Shown in pieces: positions 55,841-63,922 of a DNA stretch of 64,000 nucleotides; position 1 is the first letter of the stretch, and each line of letters opens with the position of its first letter. The notes below the pieces were generated by a model. The model saw only the letters and a program-made list of their open reading frames with translations, was not told where the DNA came from and ran no database searches. The position numbers were made by a program, and so were the translations under genes. The DNA is from Leptolyngbya sp. SIOISBB (GTDB lineage: Bacteria; Cyanobacteriota; Cyanobacteriia; Phormidesmidales; Phormidesmidaceae). Where the stretch lies: contig JAAHII010000001.1 of NCBI GenBank assembly GCA_010671905.1, positions 7,712,026 to 7,776,025 of the forward strand. The letters are read 5' to 3'.

Positions 55841-56489
55841 AATTGCCACTGGGCTTTACTCAGCTAAGAAGAGGCATATGGATCGACCGGTAATACAGCT
55901 TCGCCAAGCTAAGCCCACCTTAGAGGAAGGTTTGGCATTTGCCCGCTACCTTGATGAGGCATCTGAAGCATTCTTCCGGTTTATGCTGGGCAGCCGCGCT
56001 GAGCAAATTATCGCCACGGCTTTTGTGGAACCTGATCACGATCTGGCCTATCAAAACGTCACCTTTGCAGAGCGTGACAATATCATCGTGGGCATGACCT
56101 CGGGCTACTCCGCCGAGCAGCATCGCCGTTCCTCTAGCCGCCCACTGCAACAGGCAGCAGTCAAAAGTAATCTACGCATGAGGCTGGTGCTAATACTCTT
56201 TGCGCCCCTGATGCGGATCATCGACTCAATTGCCGATGGCGACTTCTATCTTCTGGCGATCGCTGTTGATGAGCAGTTGCGGGGCGAGGGCATCGGTTCT
56301 GTCTTGATGGATGCGTTTGAAGCGCGAGCACGTGAGAATGGCTCGACCCGGCTTTGCCTTGACGTTTCAGCTAGAAATGAGAGCGCTCGGCGATTCTATG
56401 AACGTCGGGGGATGGCGATCGAGTCGCGATGGCCGAAGTATTTGCCCATACCAGGCTTGAAGTTCTACCGCATGGTGAAAACCCTCTAG
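55827..56489 (+). CDS. GNAT family N-acetyltransferase
   Basis: 220 residues from the ATG at 55,827, after GGAGGGAAACACC; overlap with the previous gene implies coupling. Acetyl-CoA motif AIAVDEQLRGEGIGSVLMDA (R-x-x-G-x-G) and the C-terminal LDVSARNESARRFYERRGMA. Residues 25-150 form an N-terminal region seen in GNATs that act on small substrates. Substrate unknown. A gap of 313 bp follows with no gene seen. Confidence 0.88.
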   Translation: MTSAEIATGLYSAKKRHMDRPVIQLRQAKPTLEEGLAFARYLDEASEAFFRFMLGSRAEQIIATAFVEPDHDLAYQNVTFAERDNIIVGMTSGYSAEQHRRSSSRPLQQAAVKSNLRMRLVLILFAPLMRIIDSIADGDFYLLAIAVDEQLRGEGIGSVLMDAFEARARENGSTRLCLDVSARNESARRFYERRGMAIESRWPKYLPIPGLKFYRMVKTL

Positions 56490-56802
56490 GAACTCAACAG
56501 ATATTCGCCAGGCATCAGTCTTAGCAGTGATCTGCAAACTACGTGCAAGTCAGTTCTGATAAAGCTCTCAGGAAACCAGCATAAACCCACGTGGCAATGC
56601 TTCTCATGTCGTTGCTTGACGACTACTGAAGGATTCCTTGAATATGGTGAATATATAGTTATGCCGCAAGTTCTCTTTGGAGACAGTAACCGGAAGTCTA
56701 TCCGCCGGTGTTTAGCCTCAAGTATCTTTGAAATTGTTTGGTAGTGATATTTTGAGTCTATCAGTGAGGCGTTCACCGTTTGTTCTCTTAACTTAGAGTG
56801 TA
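56490..56802. other. Noncoding gap
   Basis: 313 bp between the GNAT and DUF6228-like genes. A minus-strand open frame (56,486-56,776) has no ribosome-binding site or family-like sequence. Nothing else seen. Confidence 0.4.
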
Positions 56803-57198
56803 ATGTCTAAAGTCACAATCAAATCTGCAAAAACAGGAGCCAAACTAGAATTTTCAGACGTAGGAAATGAATATTTTACAGTTGCATTTTTAGGTGCTTC
56901 TATAACTGCATTACATCGAGTTTGGGCTTACACCGGAGACTGCGAACGGCTGGCCAATTTATTTCTGGAAATGGCGGAAAACTGGAAAGGTTGGGAAGGT
57001 ACAAAGATTTGGGATGCCATTGAGGGTGACTTTAGCCTTTCCTGCACTTCCGACAAATTAGGGCATGTTACATTGAGAGTTAAGTTGGTTGAGCGTGATA
57101 CTCCTGAGTTATGGTCTGCAGAATTCAATGTAGAGGTCGAAGCTGGACAACTTGAAAAAATATCTAATGACATGAGACTTTTATTCGGGAAGTGCTAA
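56803..57198 (+). CDS. DUF6228-like protein
   Basis: 131 residues. Central pattern LFLEMAENWKGWEGTKIWDA + IEGDFSLSCTSDKLGHVTLR resembles DUF6228 (WxGWxGxKxWxSxEGxLxLxxxxDxxGHVxLxV). Function unknown; some relatives sit beside toxins. AT-rich compared with neighbours. No good Shine-Dalgarno sequence. TA-type genes lie just downstream. Confidence 0.65.
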   Translation: MSKVTIKSAKTGAKLEFSDVGNEYFTVAFLGASITALHRVWAYTGDCERLANLFLEMAENWKGWEGTKIWDAIEGDFSLSCTSDKLGHVTLRVKLVERDTPELWSAEFNVEVEAGQLEKISNDMRLLFGKC

Positions 57199-57340
57199 TT
57201 TTAGACACGTGTGATTGTATAGAAAACCTGGTGAAACCGGCTGATTGAAGCATACTAGCAATCACAAAGGATACTGGTAGTTGCTGGCCAGGAAAGTTAG
57301 AAAGCTTGGCGACTGGCTCTGAATGAAGTGCCACACATAC

Positions 57341-57730
57341 CTAAGACAATTTACTGACTTGCCAGGCTATTTGTCCCCCCAACTTCCCGACTTTCGTAAA
57401 ACACCAACTGCCCCGTTCACAGACCATTTCATCTTTATGGCAATGGGGTTTCACACCGATTAGTTGCTCCACCTCCTCTGTCGTCAGTTGCCAGTCCTGG
57501 CTGCACGCTTGCTCTAGCACTTCCAGATACCAGAGAGGATGGAGCGATGTTGCCTTGGGATTGGTCCTCGATTGCCGTGGCTCAGATAAGGTTGCCGTCA
57601 ACTGCTGGAGCGCTGTCGCGATCGCATTCAATCCTGCCGCGATCGCTCTGAATTCTGACATCATCCGCAGATCTTGTACTGTGCTCATGCTGCTGAGTTG
57701 CTTCAAGGCACCTGACTCCAACCTCATCAA
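57341..57730 (-). pseudogene. Duplicated 3' part of the 58.5-59.6 kb gene
   Basis: The frame reads 129 residues; from about residue 30 it is about 80% identical to the C-terminus of the gene at 58,518-59,638 (HPLWYLEVLEQACSQDWQLT, VEQLIGVKPHCHKDE, CERGSWCFTKVGKLGGQ). An unrelated short N-terminus (MSTVQDLRMMSEFRA) is present, so a translated product is possible. It lies on the other side of the AbrB/PIN module from its parent gene. Confidence 0.75.
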
Positions 57731-57776
57731 CTGGCGCGACTAAAATACAAGCAAGTCCTCCTCAACCCTTGTAGCC

Positions 57777-58022
57777 ATGCTCAGCACCATCGTCACTGAC
57801 ACCGGACAAATCACCCTGCCGGATGAAATTCGACAGCACCTCAAACTCATCAGCGGCAGCCGAGTCGAGTTCGTGATCGACGAAAACGGTCAGGTCAAAA
57901 TCTTTCCTCTCAATGTCTCTGTAGAAAACCTGTCAGGCATCCTGCATCGGCCCGGTACACAGCCAGTCAGCCTTGAAGACATGGATGCCGCCATTGCCGA
58001 GGGAGCTAATGATTGGGCTTGA
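57777..58022 (+). CDS. AbrB/SpoVT-type antitoxin (VapB)
   Basis: 81 residues. Swapped-hairpin AbrB fold: STIVTDTGQITLPDEIRQHL + KLISGSRVEFVIDENGQVKI. C-terminal toxin-binding tail NLSGILHRPGTQPVSLEDMD. It overlaps the PIN gene's ATG by 14 nt. Binds its own operator as a rule. Complete. Confidence 0.88.
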   Translation: MLSTIVTDTGQITLPDEIRQHLKLISGSRVEFVIDENGQVKIFPLNVSVENLSGILHRPGTQPVSLEDMDAAIAEGANDWA

Positions 58023-58387
58023 TACCAAGCTATCTTACCCGCGACGATGAGTCGCAATGGCGACAGGCTGCTGATCTGATCCAGCAAAATCAACCTTGTT
58101 TCATTGCCAATATCGTTCTCTGTGAACTGGTTTGGGTACTCAGGGGAGCCAACTATCGTTTTCAGAAGGAAGAGATTATCAACGCTCTGGAGGCCATGTT
58201 GCATAGCGCTGCGTTTGAATTTGAAAGCCGTTCAACCTTGGATCAAGCTTTGCAACAATATAAACAGGGCAAAGCTGACTTCTCTGACTATCTGATTGGC
58301 GCAACATCACGTCAGGCAGGTTGCGCAGAAACCGCGAGCTTTGACGGCAAGCTGAAAGGCGAGAAAGGATTTCGTTGGCTGAATTAG
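58009..58387 (+). pseudogene. PIN domain toxin (VapC), N-terminal deletion
   Basis: The normal start ATG ATT GGG CTT GAT ACC (MIGLDT) is present at 58,009, but about 11 nt encoding the following NVLVR-like residues are missing, so the frame is lost; the rest (YLTRDDESQWRQAADLIQQN, IVLCELVWVLRGAN, FSDYLIGATSRQAG, SFDGKLK) continues in a frame open from a TTG at 58,013, without the first catalytic Asp. The toxin is almost certainly inactive, while the antitoxin is intact. Confidence 0.8.
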
Positions 58388-58517
58388 CAGAAGCCAGCTA
58401 ATGCTGGGTGGTACAGCGGAATAACGGGTATCGGTGAAAGTTCGAGTTTGCCTGCCACATCTCAACTCTGCCATCAACCTGACTTGCCAGTTTGCTCTGA
58501 AAGGTGCTCACAGTGAC

Positions 58518-59638
58518 TTAAGACACTTTACTGACCTGCCAGGCCGTTTGTCCGCCCAATTTCCCGACTTTGGTAAAACACCAATTGCCTCGTTCATAGA
58601 CGGTTTCCTCTTTGTGACAGTGGGGTTTTACGCCGATCAATTGCTCCACCTCCTCTGTCGTTAGTTGCCATTCCTGGCTGCAGGCTTGCTCTAGCACCTC
58701 TAGATACCACAGAGGATGGGGCGATGGTGCCTCGGGATGGGTCTGCGATCGTCGCGGCTCTGCCAAAGTTTCCGTCAACTGCTGGAGTGCTGTGGCGATC
58801 GCATTCAATCCTGCCGCGATCGCTTGGCTGCCATCTAGCTCAGCGGGGGGAGTGGCCGCCGTCTCTGGGGGAGCAGGAGCGGATTCGGCAGGCGGGGGAG
58901 AGGTGGGTTCAGGCGCGGCGTCCGGGGCGGCATCCCAAAGATCGCTGAGGTCAGGCGCTTCGATGGGGGGGGCGTGTTGGCCTCGGTTTGAGCGGCTGTA
59001 GAGGCAGGGGGCGCAGAGATGTCGGGTGGGACATCACCCTCTGCAACGGCACGATTCGGAACAGACTGGGGCGGTTCTATCGGCGGCTTTTCGGGGTGTT
59101 TAGCGGCGGCTTTTTGCAGATTGGCGGCTTGGAAATCGTGAGCCTGCAACCAGCGCTGATTGAGTTGATGAGCCAGCCGTTCTAAAAACTGAGCCGTTTC
59201 GACTTCCCCTTGCAAGATGAACTGCCGCGCCACCTCGTGCATCTTGTGAACGAGCCCTGGCCCAATCAAGGCTTGATGCTCCTGCAGGATGTCTTCTTCC
59301 ATGCCATCAGGACTGGTCAGCAGTTTTTGAATCAAGTCTAAATAAGCATCCGCTTTATCCGTTTTCGAGGGAGTGGGTTGAGCCTCTTGCAACAGAATAT
59401 GGTGCAGCTTGGCGGCCCAACGGTGGAGAAAGATGGCCGACTCGCGATCGCCCTGGCGGGCTAACTGAGTCGCCACCTGTTCCATCACTTGCAAAAACTG
59501 CGCATCGACCAAGTCTTCATGATGCTTGAGGCGAATCCATTCTTCGCCCTGGGGGCAAGTGAGTAATTCTTGAATTAAGTTCAGATAAGCGTTGAGTTGC
59601 TGCTGTTGCATCTGCGGTCTCCTGAAACGATCAAGCAA
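58518..59638 (-). pseudogene. Large hypothetical gene, frameshifted
   Basis: About 373 residues once the frame is restored at a G8 run (58,965-58,972). Two tandem helical repeats of about 65 residues: YLNLIQELLTCPQGEEWIRL...VMEQVATQLARQGDR and YLDLIQKLLTSPDGMEEDIL...MHEVARQFILQGEVE; a motif seen in cyanobacterial CHAT/TPR proteins. Then a Pro/Ala-rich linker (IEAPDLSDLWDAAPDAAPEP) and a C-terminal domain, LWYLEVLEQACSQEWQLTTE...KPHCHKEETVYERGNWCFTK. Function unknown. Its 3' end is duplicated at 57,341. Confidence 0.8.
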
Positions 59639-59738
59639 ATCTTGCTAAGCCTTTTCTCTGTGCTTTGCCATCCACTAGGGTCATCCTTGAAACCCAGGGT
59701 TTCTAACGCTGGGGCTGAAGCCGGAGGGATTTAGTCTG

Positions 59739-59770
59739 AACTTACCAACCAGACTTGAGAAAGTTATGAG
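59739..59770 (-). promoter_or_regulatory. CTCA-type promoter, site 12
   Basis: Minus strand: CTCATAACTTTCTCA (59,770-59,756), 11 nt, then TAAGTT (59,744-59,739). It is about 100 bp upstream of the ATG at 59,638. Confidence 0.55.
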
Positions 59771-59865
59771 GATGAGCCATGCGTCAGTCATGGGGAGCGG
59801 ATTTTGCGTTCATCCCTAACGTCGTTCACAGTCCTGGCGAGGATGACCCGATATCCCCAAATTTG

Positions 59866-59896
59866 CTCATAAGTTCCTCAAAAAGCTATCTATGCT
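59866..59896 (+). promoter_or_regulatory. CTCA-type promoter, site 13
   Basis: CTCATAAGTTCCTCA (59,866-59,880), 10 nt, then TATGCT (59,891-59,896). The predicted start of transcription coincides with the ATG of the protease gene at 59,903. Box identical to site 4. Confidence 0.6.
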
Positions 59897-59902
59897 GAAA
59901 GC

Positions 59903-60754
59903 ATGAGGACAAGGCAAACTATTGAGCACCAATCGGTTCGTCGCTATCGTTGGCTCGCTGGCGTTGGCGCCATCTGCTTTGGCCTGAGTAGTGCCGTGGG
60001 GGGACTTCCCGCCCAAGCCAATGTCGATATCCTTGACTTGATTTTGCACGGCATTCGGATTGTGCAGATTGCCAACCTTTCTGATCAGCAGGAAGTTGAA
60101 TTAGGCCAGCAAGTCAATCAACAGATTCGACAATCGGTGCAGATTTATGACCATGTTGGCATCAATCAGTACGTAGATGAGATTGGACAACGGTTAGCAT
60201 TAGGGACGGATCGCGCCCAAATTCCCTACACCTTTCAAGTCGTTGCAGATGACCAAATCAATGCTTTTGCCACCCTCGGCGGCTATGTGTATGTGCATAC
60301 CGGCTTATTAAAAGCGGCTGATAACGAGGCGCAATTAGCCAGTGTGCTCGCCCATGAGATCGGCCACGTCGATCGCCGTCATGCCCTACAGCAGATGCAG
60401 CAGGCGGCGATCGCTGAGGGCCTGTTGACCGCTGGGGGCATCGACCAAAGTGACGCGATCACCCTCGGGGTTGAGCTGGCCCTGCATCGCCCCAACAGTC
60501 GCGCCCACGAGCTAGAGGCCGATGAGGCCGGACTCAGCCTGCTGACTCAAGCCGGTTACGCCCCCATCGCTGCTGTTGACTTCCTGCAAAAATTGCTCGA
60601 TCACCCCCAAACCACCCCGGAGTTCCTCAGTACCCATCCCCATCCCGAGGCCCGGATTCAGGCTCTCAACGAGCAATTAGATCCGACAACGGCCAGGCAT
60701 GGCGGTGGTTTGGACAAAGCGGCTTACCGCGATCGTATGCAAGCCCTATTTTGA
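59903..60754 (+). CDS. M48 family zinc metalloprotease
   Basis: 283 residues: a signal peptide (GVGAICFGLSSAVGGLPAQA) and an M48 catalytic domain with HEIGH (LASVLAHEIGHVDRRHAL) and the third ligand Glu in HELEADEAGLSLLTQAGY; FLSTHPHPEARIQAL follows. Probably a periplasmic or lumenal endopeptidase related to BepA/LoiP. No ribosome-binding site is possible if transcription starts at about 59,903, so the mRNA may be leaderless. Followed 18 bp later by the CBS-CP12 gene. Confidence 0.92.
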   Translation: MRTRQTIEHQSVRRYRWLAGVGAICFGLSSAVGGLPAQANVDILDLILHGIRIVQIANLSDQQEVELGQQVNQQIRQSVQIYDHVGINQYVDEIGQRLALGTDRAQIPYTFQVVADDQINAFATLGGYVYVHTGLLKAADNEAQLASVLAHEIGHVDRRHALQQMQQAAIAEGLLTAGGIDQSDAITLGVELALHRPNSRAHELEADEAGLSLLTQAGYAPIAAVDFLQKLLDHPQTTPEFLSTHPHPEARIQALNEQLDPTTARHGGGLDKAAYRDRMQALF

Positions 60755-60772
60755 AAGCCCAGGAGAGACCCC

Positions 60773-61396
60773 ATGAAAGTTGCTGACATTATGACCCCTG
60801 ATGTCGTTACCATTCGCAATTCGGCGACAGTAGCGGAAGCCGTCAAACGGATGCGACAACATGACATTCAAGCCTTGATTGTCGATCTCACCCATGAAGA
60901 AGATGCCTATGGGATTGTCACGATCACCGATATCGTCAGTAAAGTGATTGCCTTTGGTCAAGACACGCGGCGGCGACGGGTCTACGAAATTATGAACAAA
61001 CCCTGCATTGTGCTCAATCCTGATTTGGGGATTGAGTACGCGGCGCGGTTATTAGCCAACGCTGGCATTCATAGTGCGCCCGTAGTTCAACAGAAACTAC
61101 TGGGGATTGTCTCCATGACCGATATCCTGCAGCAGGGTGACTTCATCGAACAGCCCCAAACCCTGAGACTGACAGAACGACTGCAGCACTTGGAAGAAAC
61201 GGCCCGCCAGATTTGTTATCAGAAAGGACCCAGTTCTCCCGAATGTCAGGACGCTTGGGCCACAGTGGATGCGCTCGAAGCTGAGCTGGCTCATCAACGA
61301 GATGAACCGATTGAGAAAACGATCTTTGAAAGCTACATGGAGGACTATCCAGAAGCATTTAAAGACCGAGAATATGAAGCTTGGTGCAGTGGCTGA
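60773..61396 (+). CDS. CBS-CP12 fusion protein
   Basis: 207 residues. Two CBS domains (MKVADIMTPDVVTIRNSATV ... YGIVTITDIVSKV; VYEIMNKPCIVLNPDLGIEY ... LLGIVSMTDILQQ) bind adenylates in relatives. Then a CP12-like segment: ARQICYQKGPSSPECQDAWA and TVDALEAELAHQR. CP12 regulates GAPDH and phosphoribulokinase in the Calvin cycle through two Cys pairs; here the first pair (C-x8-C) is kept but the C-terminal pair is reduced to one Cys (EYEAWCSG). Spacing of 18 bp suggests co-transcription with the protease. Confidence 0.88.
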   Translation: MKVADIMTPDVVTIRNSATVAEAVKRMRQHDIQALIVDLTHEEDAYGIVTITDIVSKVIAFGQDTRRRRVYEIMNKPCIVLNPDLGIEYAARLLANAGIHSAPVVQQKLLGIVSMTDILQQGDFIEQPQTLRLTERLQHLEETARQICYQKGPSSPECQDAWATVDALEAELAHQRDEPIEKTIFESYMEDYPEAFKDREYEAWCSG

Positions 61397-61582
61397 GCGG
61401 GTATAGGGTGAGGGAGATGGGGAGATGGGGAGATGGGGGAGTGGGAGAGTTTTAAGTGTTTATTTTTGAGGTTTGAGTTGGGTTGATCGGGAGAATTCAA
61501 AACTCAAAATTCAAAATTCAAAACTGATTAATTCTTTCCGAACTCCGAATTCCGAACTCCGAATTCCTGAATGCCTTGAAGT
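61397..61582. repeat. Low-complexity intergenic repeats
   Basis: gggagatggggagatggggg units (61,410-61,450), then A-rich aattcaaaactcaaaattc units and ccgaactccgaattccg duplications. Same style as 1-366. Lies between convergent genes. Confidence 0.7.
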
Positions 61583-63637
61583 TTAAGGAATCGCACTCAG
61601 CAGGGTATCAGGGAGGGGGCGATATTCGGCAAATTCCATGGAAAATGTGGCCATGCCGTGGGAGTGCGATCGCAATTCGGTAGAGTAGCCAAACATTTCT
61701 GCTAAAGGCACTTCTGCCTGTAGCACAGCGATATCATCACGATATTCTGACCCTAGCAACAGTGCCCGACGGACCATCAGCTGACTCTGGAGGGTGCCTA
61801 AATAGGTTTCGGGAGTGGTGACCTCAAGCTGCATCATCGGTTCTAGAAGGATGGGATGGGCGCTGGCAAAGGCTTGCTCAAACCCCTGGTAAGCGGCAAA
61901 GCGAAAGGTGGCGGGTGTCGACTCGGTGGGACGTTGAGTCGCCGCTTCTAGCACCACCTTGATACCCAGCAGCGGATATCCTTTTAGCCAGCCGGTCTGA
62001 ACTGCATCTTGAAATCCGGCTTCACAGGCGGCGAGCAGCGGTGGGGGCAGGGTGTCTTGAGGCAGCCGTGACTCGAATTGGCATGGCCCTTCACAGGGTT
62101 CGATGTGGCCTGAGACTTGGGCGTATTGCCCGGTGGGGCCAGCATGCTGCTCCAACGTGTAGTCAAAGGTCGCGGGCTGGGTAATGGTTTCCCGGTAGGC
62201 CACCGCTGGCGTCCCCACCCGAACGGTGGCTCGATATTCTCGGCGAATGCGCTCTAAGTAGATATTGAGATGCAGCTCTCCCATGCCCGACAACAACAGT
62301 TTGTGAGACTCGGGGTCGGTTGCCACTCGCAGTGTGGGATCCTCTTTGACAAAGCGATGGAGTGCTTTTTCCAACCGCTCGATATCGTCATGACTATCCG
62401 GGGTGAGGGCCAGGGTCATGACCGGGTCCGGAATCACCATGCCTTCTAAAGACACTTTTTGCGGGGGAGAGCAGAGCGTATCCCCGGAGGCACAATCGGG
62501 GCCAATCAGCCCGATGATATCGCCTGCCACAGCCTGCTCGACGGTTTGGCGGCGATCGACCTCAATGCGCAGGAGTCGGCTGATGCGCGTGAGCTGTTGG
62601 GTGCGGCTGTTATACAGGCGATCGCCCACTTTCAAGGTGCCTGCATAGAGCCGAGTGTAGGTGAGTTGGCCAAATTCATCTTCGATCAGCTTAAAGGCCA
62701 GCGCCACTACCGGATCGTCTGGATTTGGGGGAATCGAGATCGGTTGATGGGTCACCACATCGGTAGCCATGACGGCTCCGCGATCGCGGGGAGCGGGTAA
62801 ATATCGGGTAATGGCGTCAAGCAGGGGTTGCACTCCCTTATTTTTTAAAGCAGAGCCCAGCAAAACCGGGGTGAACTTCAGAGCCAACGTCCCCTGGCGC
62901 AAGGTGTCCCAAATTTGCTGCGGGGGCACCCACTCATCGTCTAGCAGCTCCTCTGTCATGAGGTCCGAAAAGAGCGACAGCTGATCGAGTAAGCGATCGC
63001 GGGCCGCCTCGGCCTCGGCTCTAAGATCATCGGGAATATCTTGCTGAATCCACTGTTCACCAGCATCCCCGGCAAAATAGTGCGCCTGCATGGCAATCAG
63101 ATCAATCACCCCGACAAAATTCTCAGCGGCCCCGATGGGATATTGCAGCAACATCGGGGTGAGACCCAGCTTTGCCTGCAGAGAGTCAACAATCGCCAGC
63201 GGGTCGGCCCCCAAGCGATCTAACTTGTTGAGAAACGTGATGCGAGGAATGCCGTAGCGCTGCATTTGGCGACTCACCGTGAGGGTTTGCGGTTGCACCC
63301 CTGCTACACCATCAATCATTAAAATCGCCCCATCTAAAACTCGCAGGGCGCGTTCCACTTCTATCGTGAAGTCCACATGACCGGGCGTATCGATGAGGTT
63401 GATTTGGGTGTCTTGCCAAAAGCAGGTGACCGCCGCCGAGGTGATGGTAATCCCCTTTTCCTGCTCTAGCTCCATATAGTCCATCGTGGCACTGCCATCG
63501 TGGCCGCGCACCTCATGCATTTTATGGATTTTGCCGGTGTAGAACAGCATCCGCTCGGATAGCGTGGTTTTGCCCGCATCAATGTGGGCCGAAATCCCAA
63601 TATTGCGAACGGACTGGTGAGGGGGCGTAGAGGTCAT
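61583..63637 (-). CDS. Elongation factor G-like translational GTPase
   Basis: 684 residues from the ATG at 63,637 (MTSTPPHQSVRNIGISAHID), preceded by GGCGGAAG. Full EF-G layout: G1 AHIDAGKTT, G2 region GITITSAAV, G3 DTPGHVDF, G4 NKLDRLGAD, domain II, then domains III-V (SGMGELHLNIYLERIRREY; VVLEAATQRPTEST). Translocation or a specialised role; it diverges from typical cyanobacterial EF-G in several places, so it looks like a second copy rather than the str-operon fusA. Monocistronic. Confidence 0.88.
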   Translation of the reverse strand: MTSTPPHQSVRNIGISAHIDAGKTTLSERMLFYTGKIHKMHEVRGHDGSATMDYMELEQEKGITITSAAVTCFWQDTQINLIDTPGHVDFTIEVERALRVLDGAILMIDGVAGVQPQTLTVSRQMQRYGIPRITFLNKLDRLGADPLAIVDSLQAKLGLTPMLLQYPIGAAENFVGVIDLIAMQAHYFAGDAGEQWIQQDIPDDLRAEAEAARDRLLDQLSLFSDLMTEELLDDEWVPPQQIWDTLRQGTLALKFTPVLLGSALKNKGVQPLLDAITRYLPAPRDRGAVMATDVVTHQPISIPPNPDDPVVALAFKLIEDEFGQLTYTRLYAGTLKVGDRLYNSRTQQLTRISRLLRIEVDRRQTVEQAVAGDIIGLIGPDCASGDTLCSPPQKVSLEGMVIPDPVMTLALTPDSHDDIERLEKALHRFVKEDPTLRVATDPESHKLLLSGMGELHLNIYLERIRREYRATVRVGTPAVAYRETITQPATFDYTLEQHAGPTGQYAQVSGHIEPCEGPCQFESRLPQDTLPPPLLAACEAGFQDAVQTGWLKGYPLLGIKVVLEAATQRPTESTPATFRFAAYQGFEQAFASAHPILLEPMMQLEVTTPETYLGTLQSQLMVRRALLLGSEYRDDIAVLQAEVPLAEMFGYSTELRSHSHGMATFSMEFAEYRPLPDTLLSAIP

Positions 63638-63922
63638 TATCACTTCCGCCAAAGCAGGGACAGGGACTGATTGAGCGTGATTAATTCGGTCTTGGTTACG
63701 GAATCGATGCTGATTTTTGCCGCAAGGGGATCTCAAAACGGGCAACCGGAAAAATTTTCCTTGCTCAGAAACTCTACTGTAGAGTGACGGCTGTTTAGGC
63801 AGAGCTGAGGCGTTAAGAAACCCTTACAAAAGTCAGCGGGACTTCTAAGCTTTGTTGGCTAATGTGATTTGGGCTACCTAACATCGCTACGATCAAACCA
63901 GATAGCGATTTGGAGGGAATTC

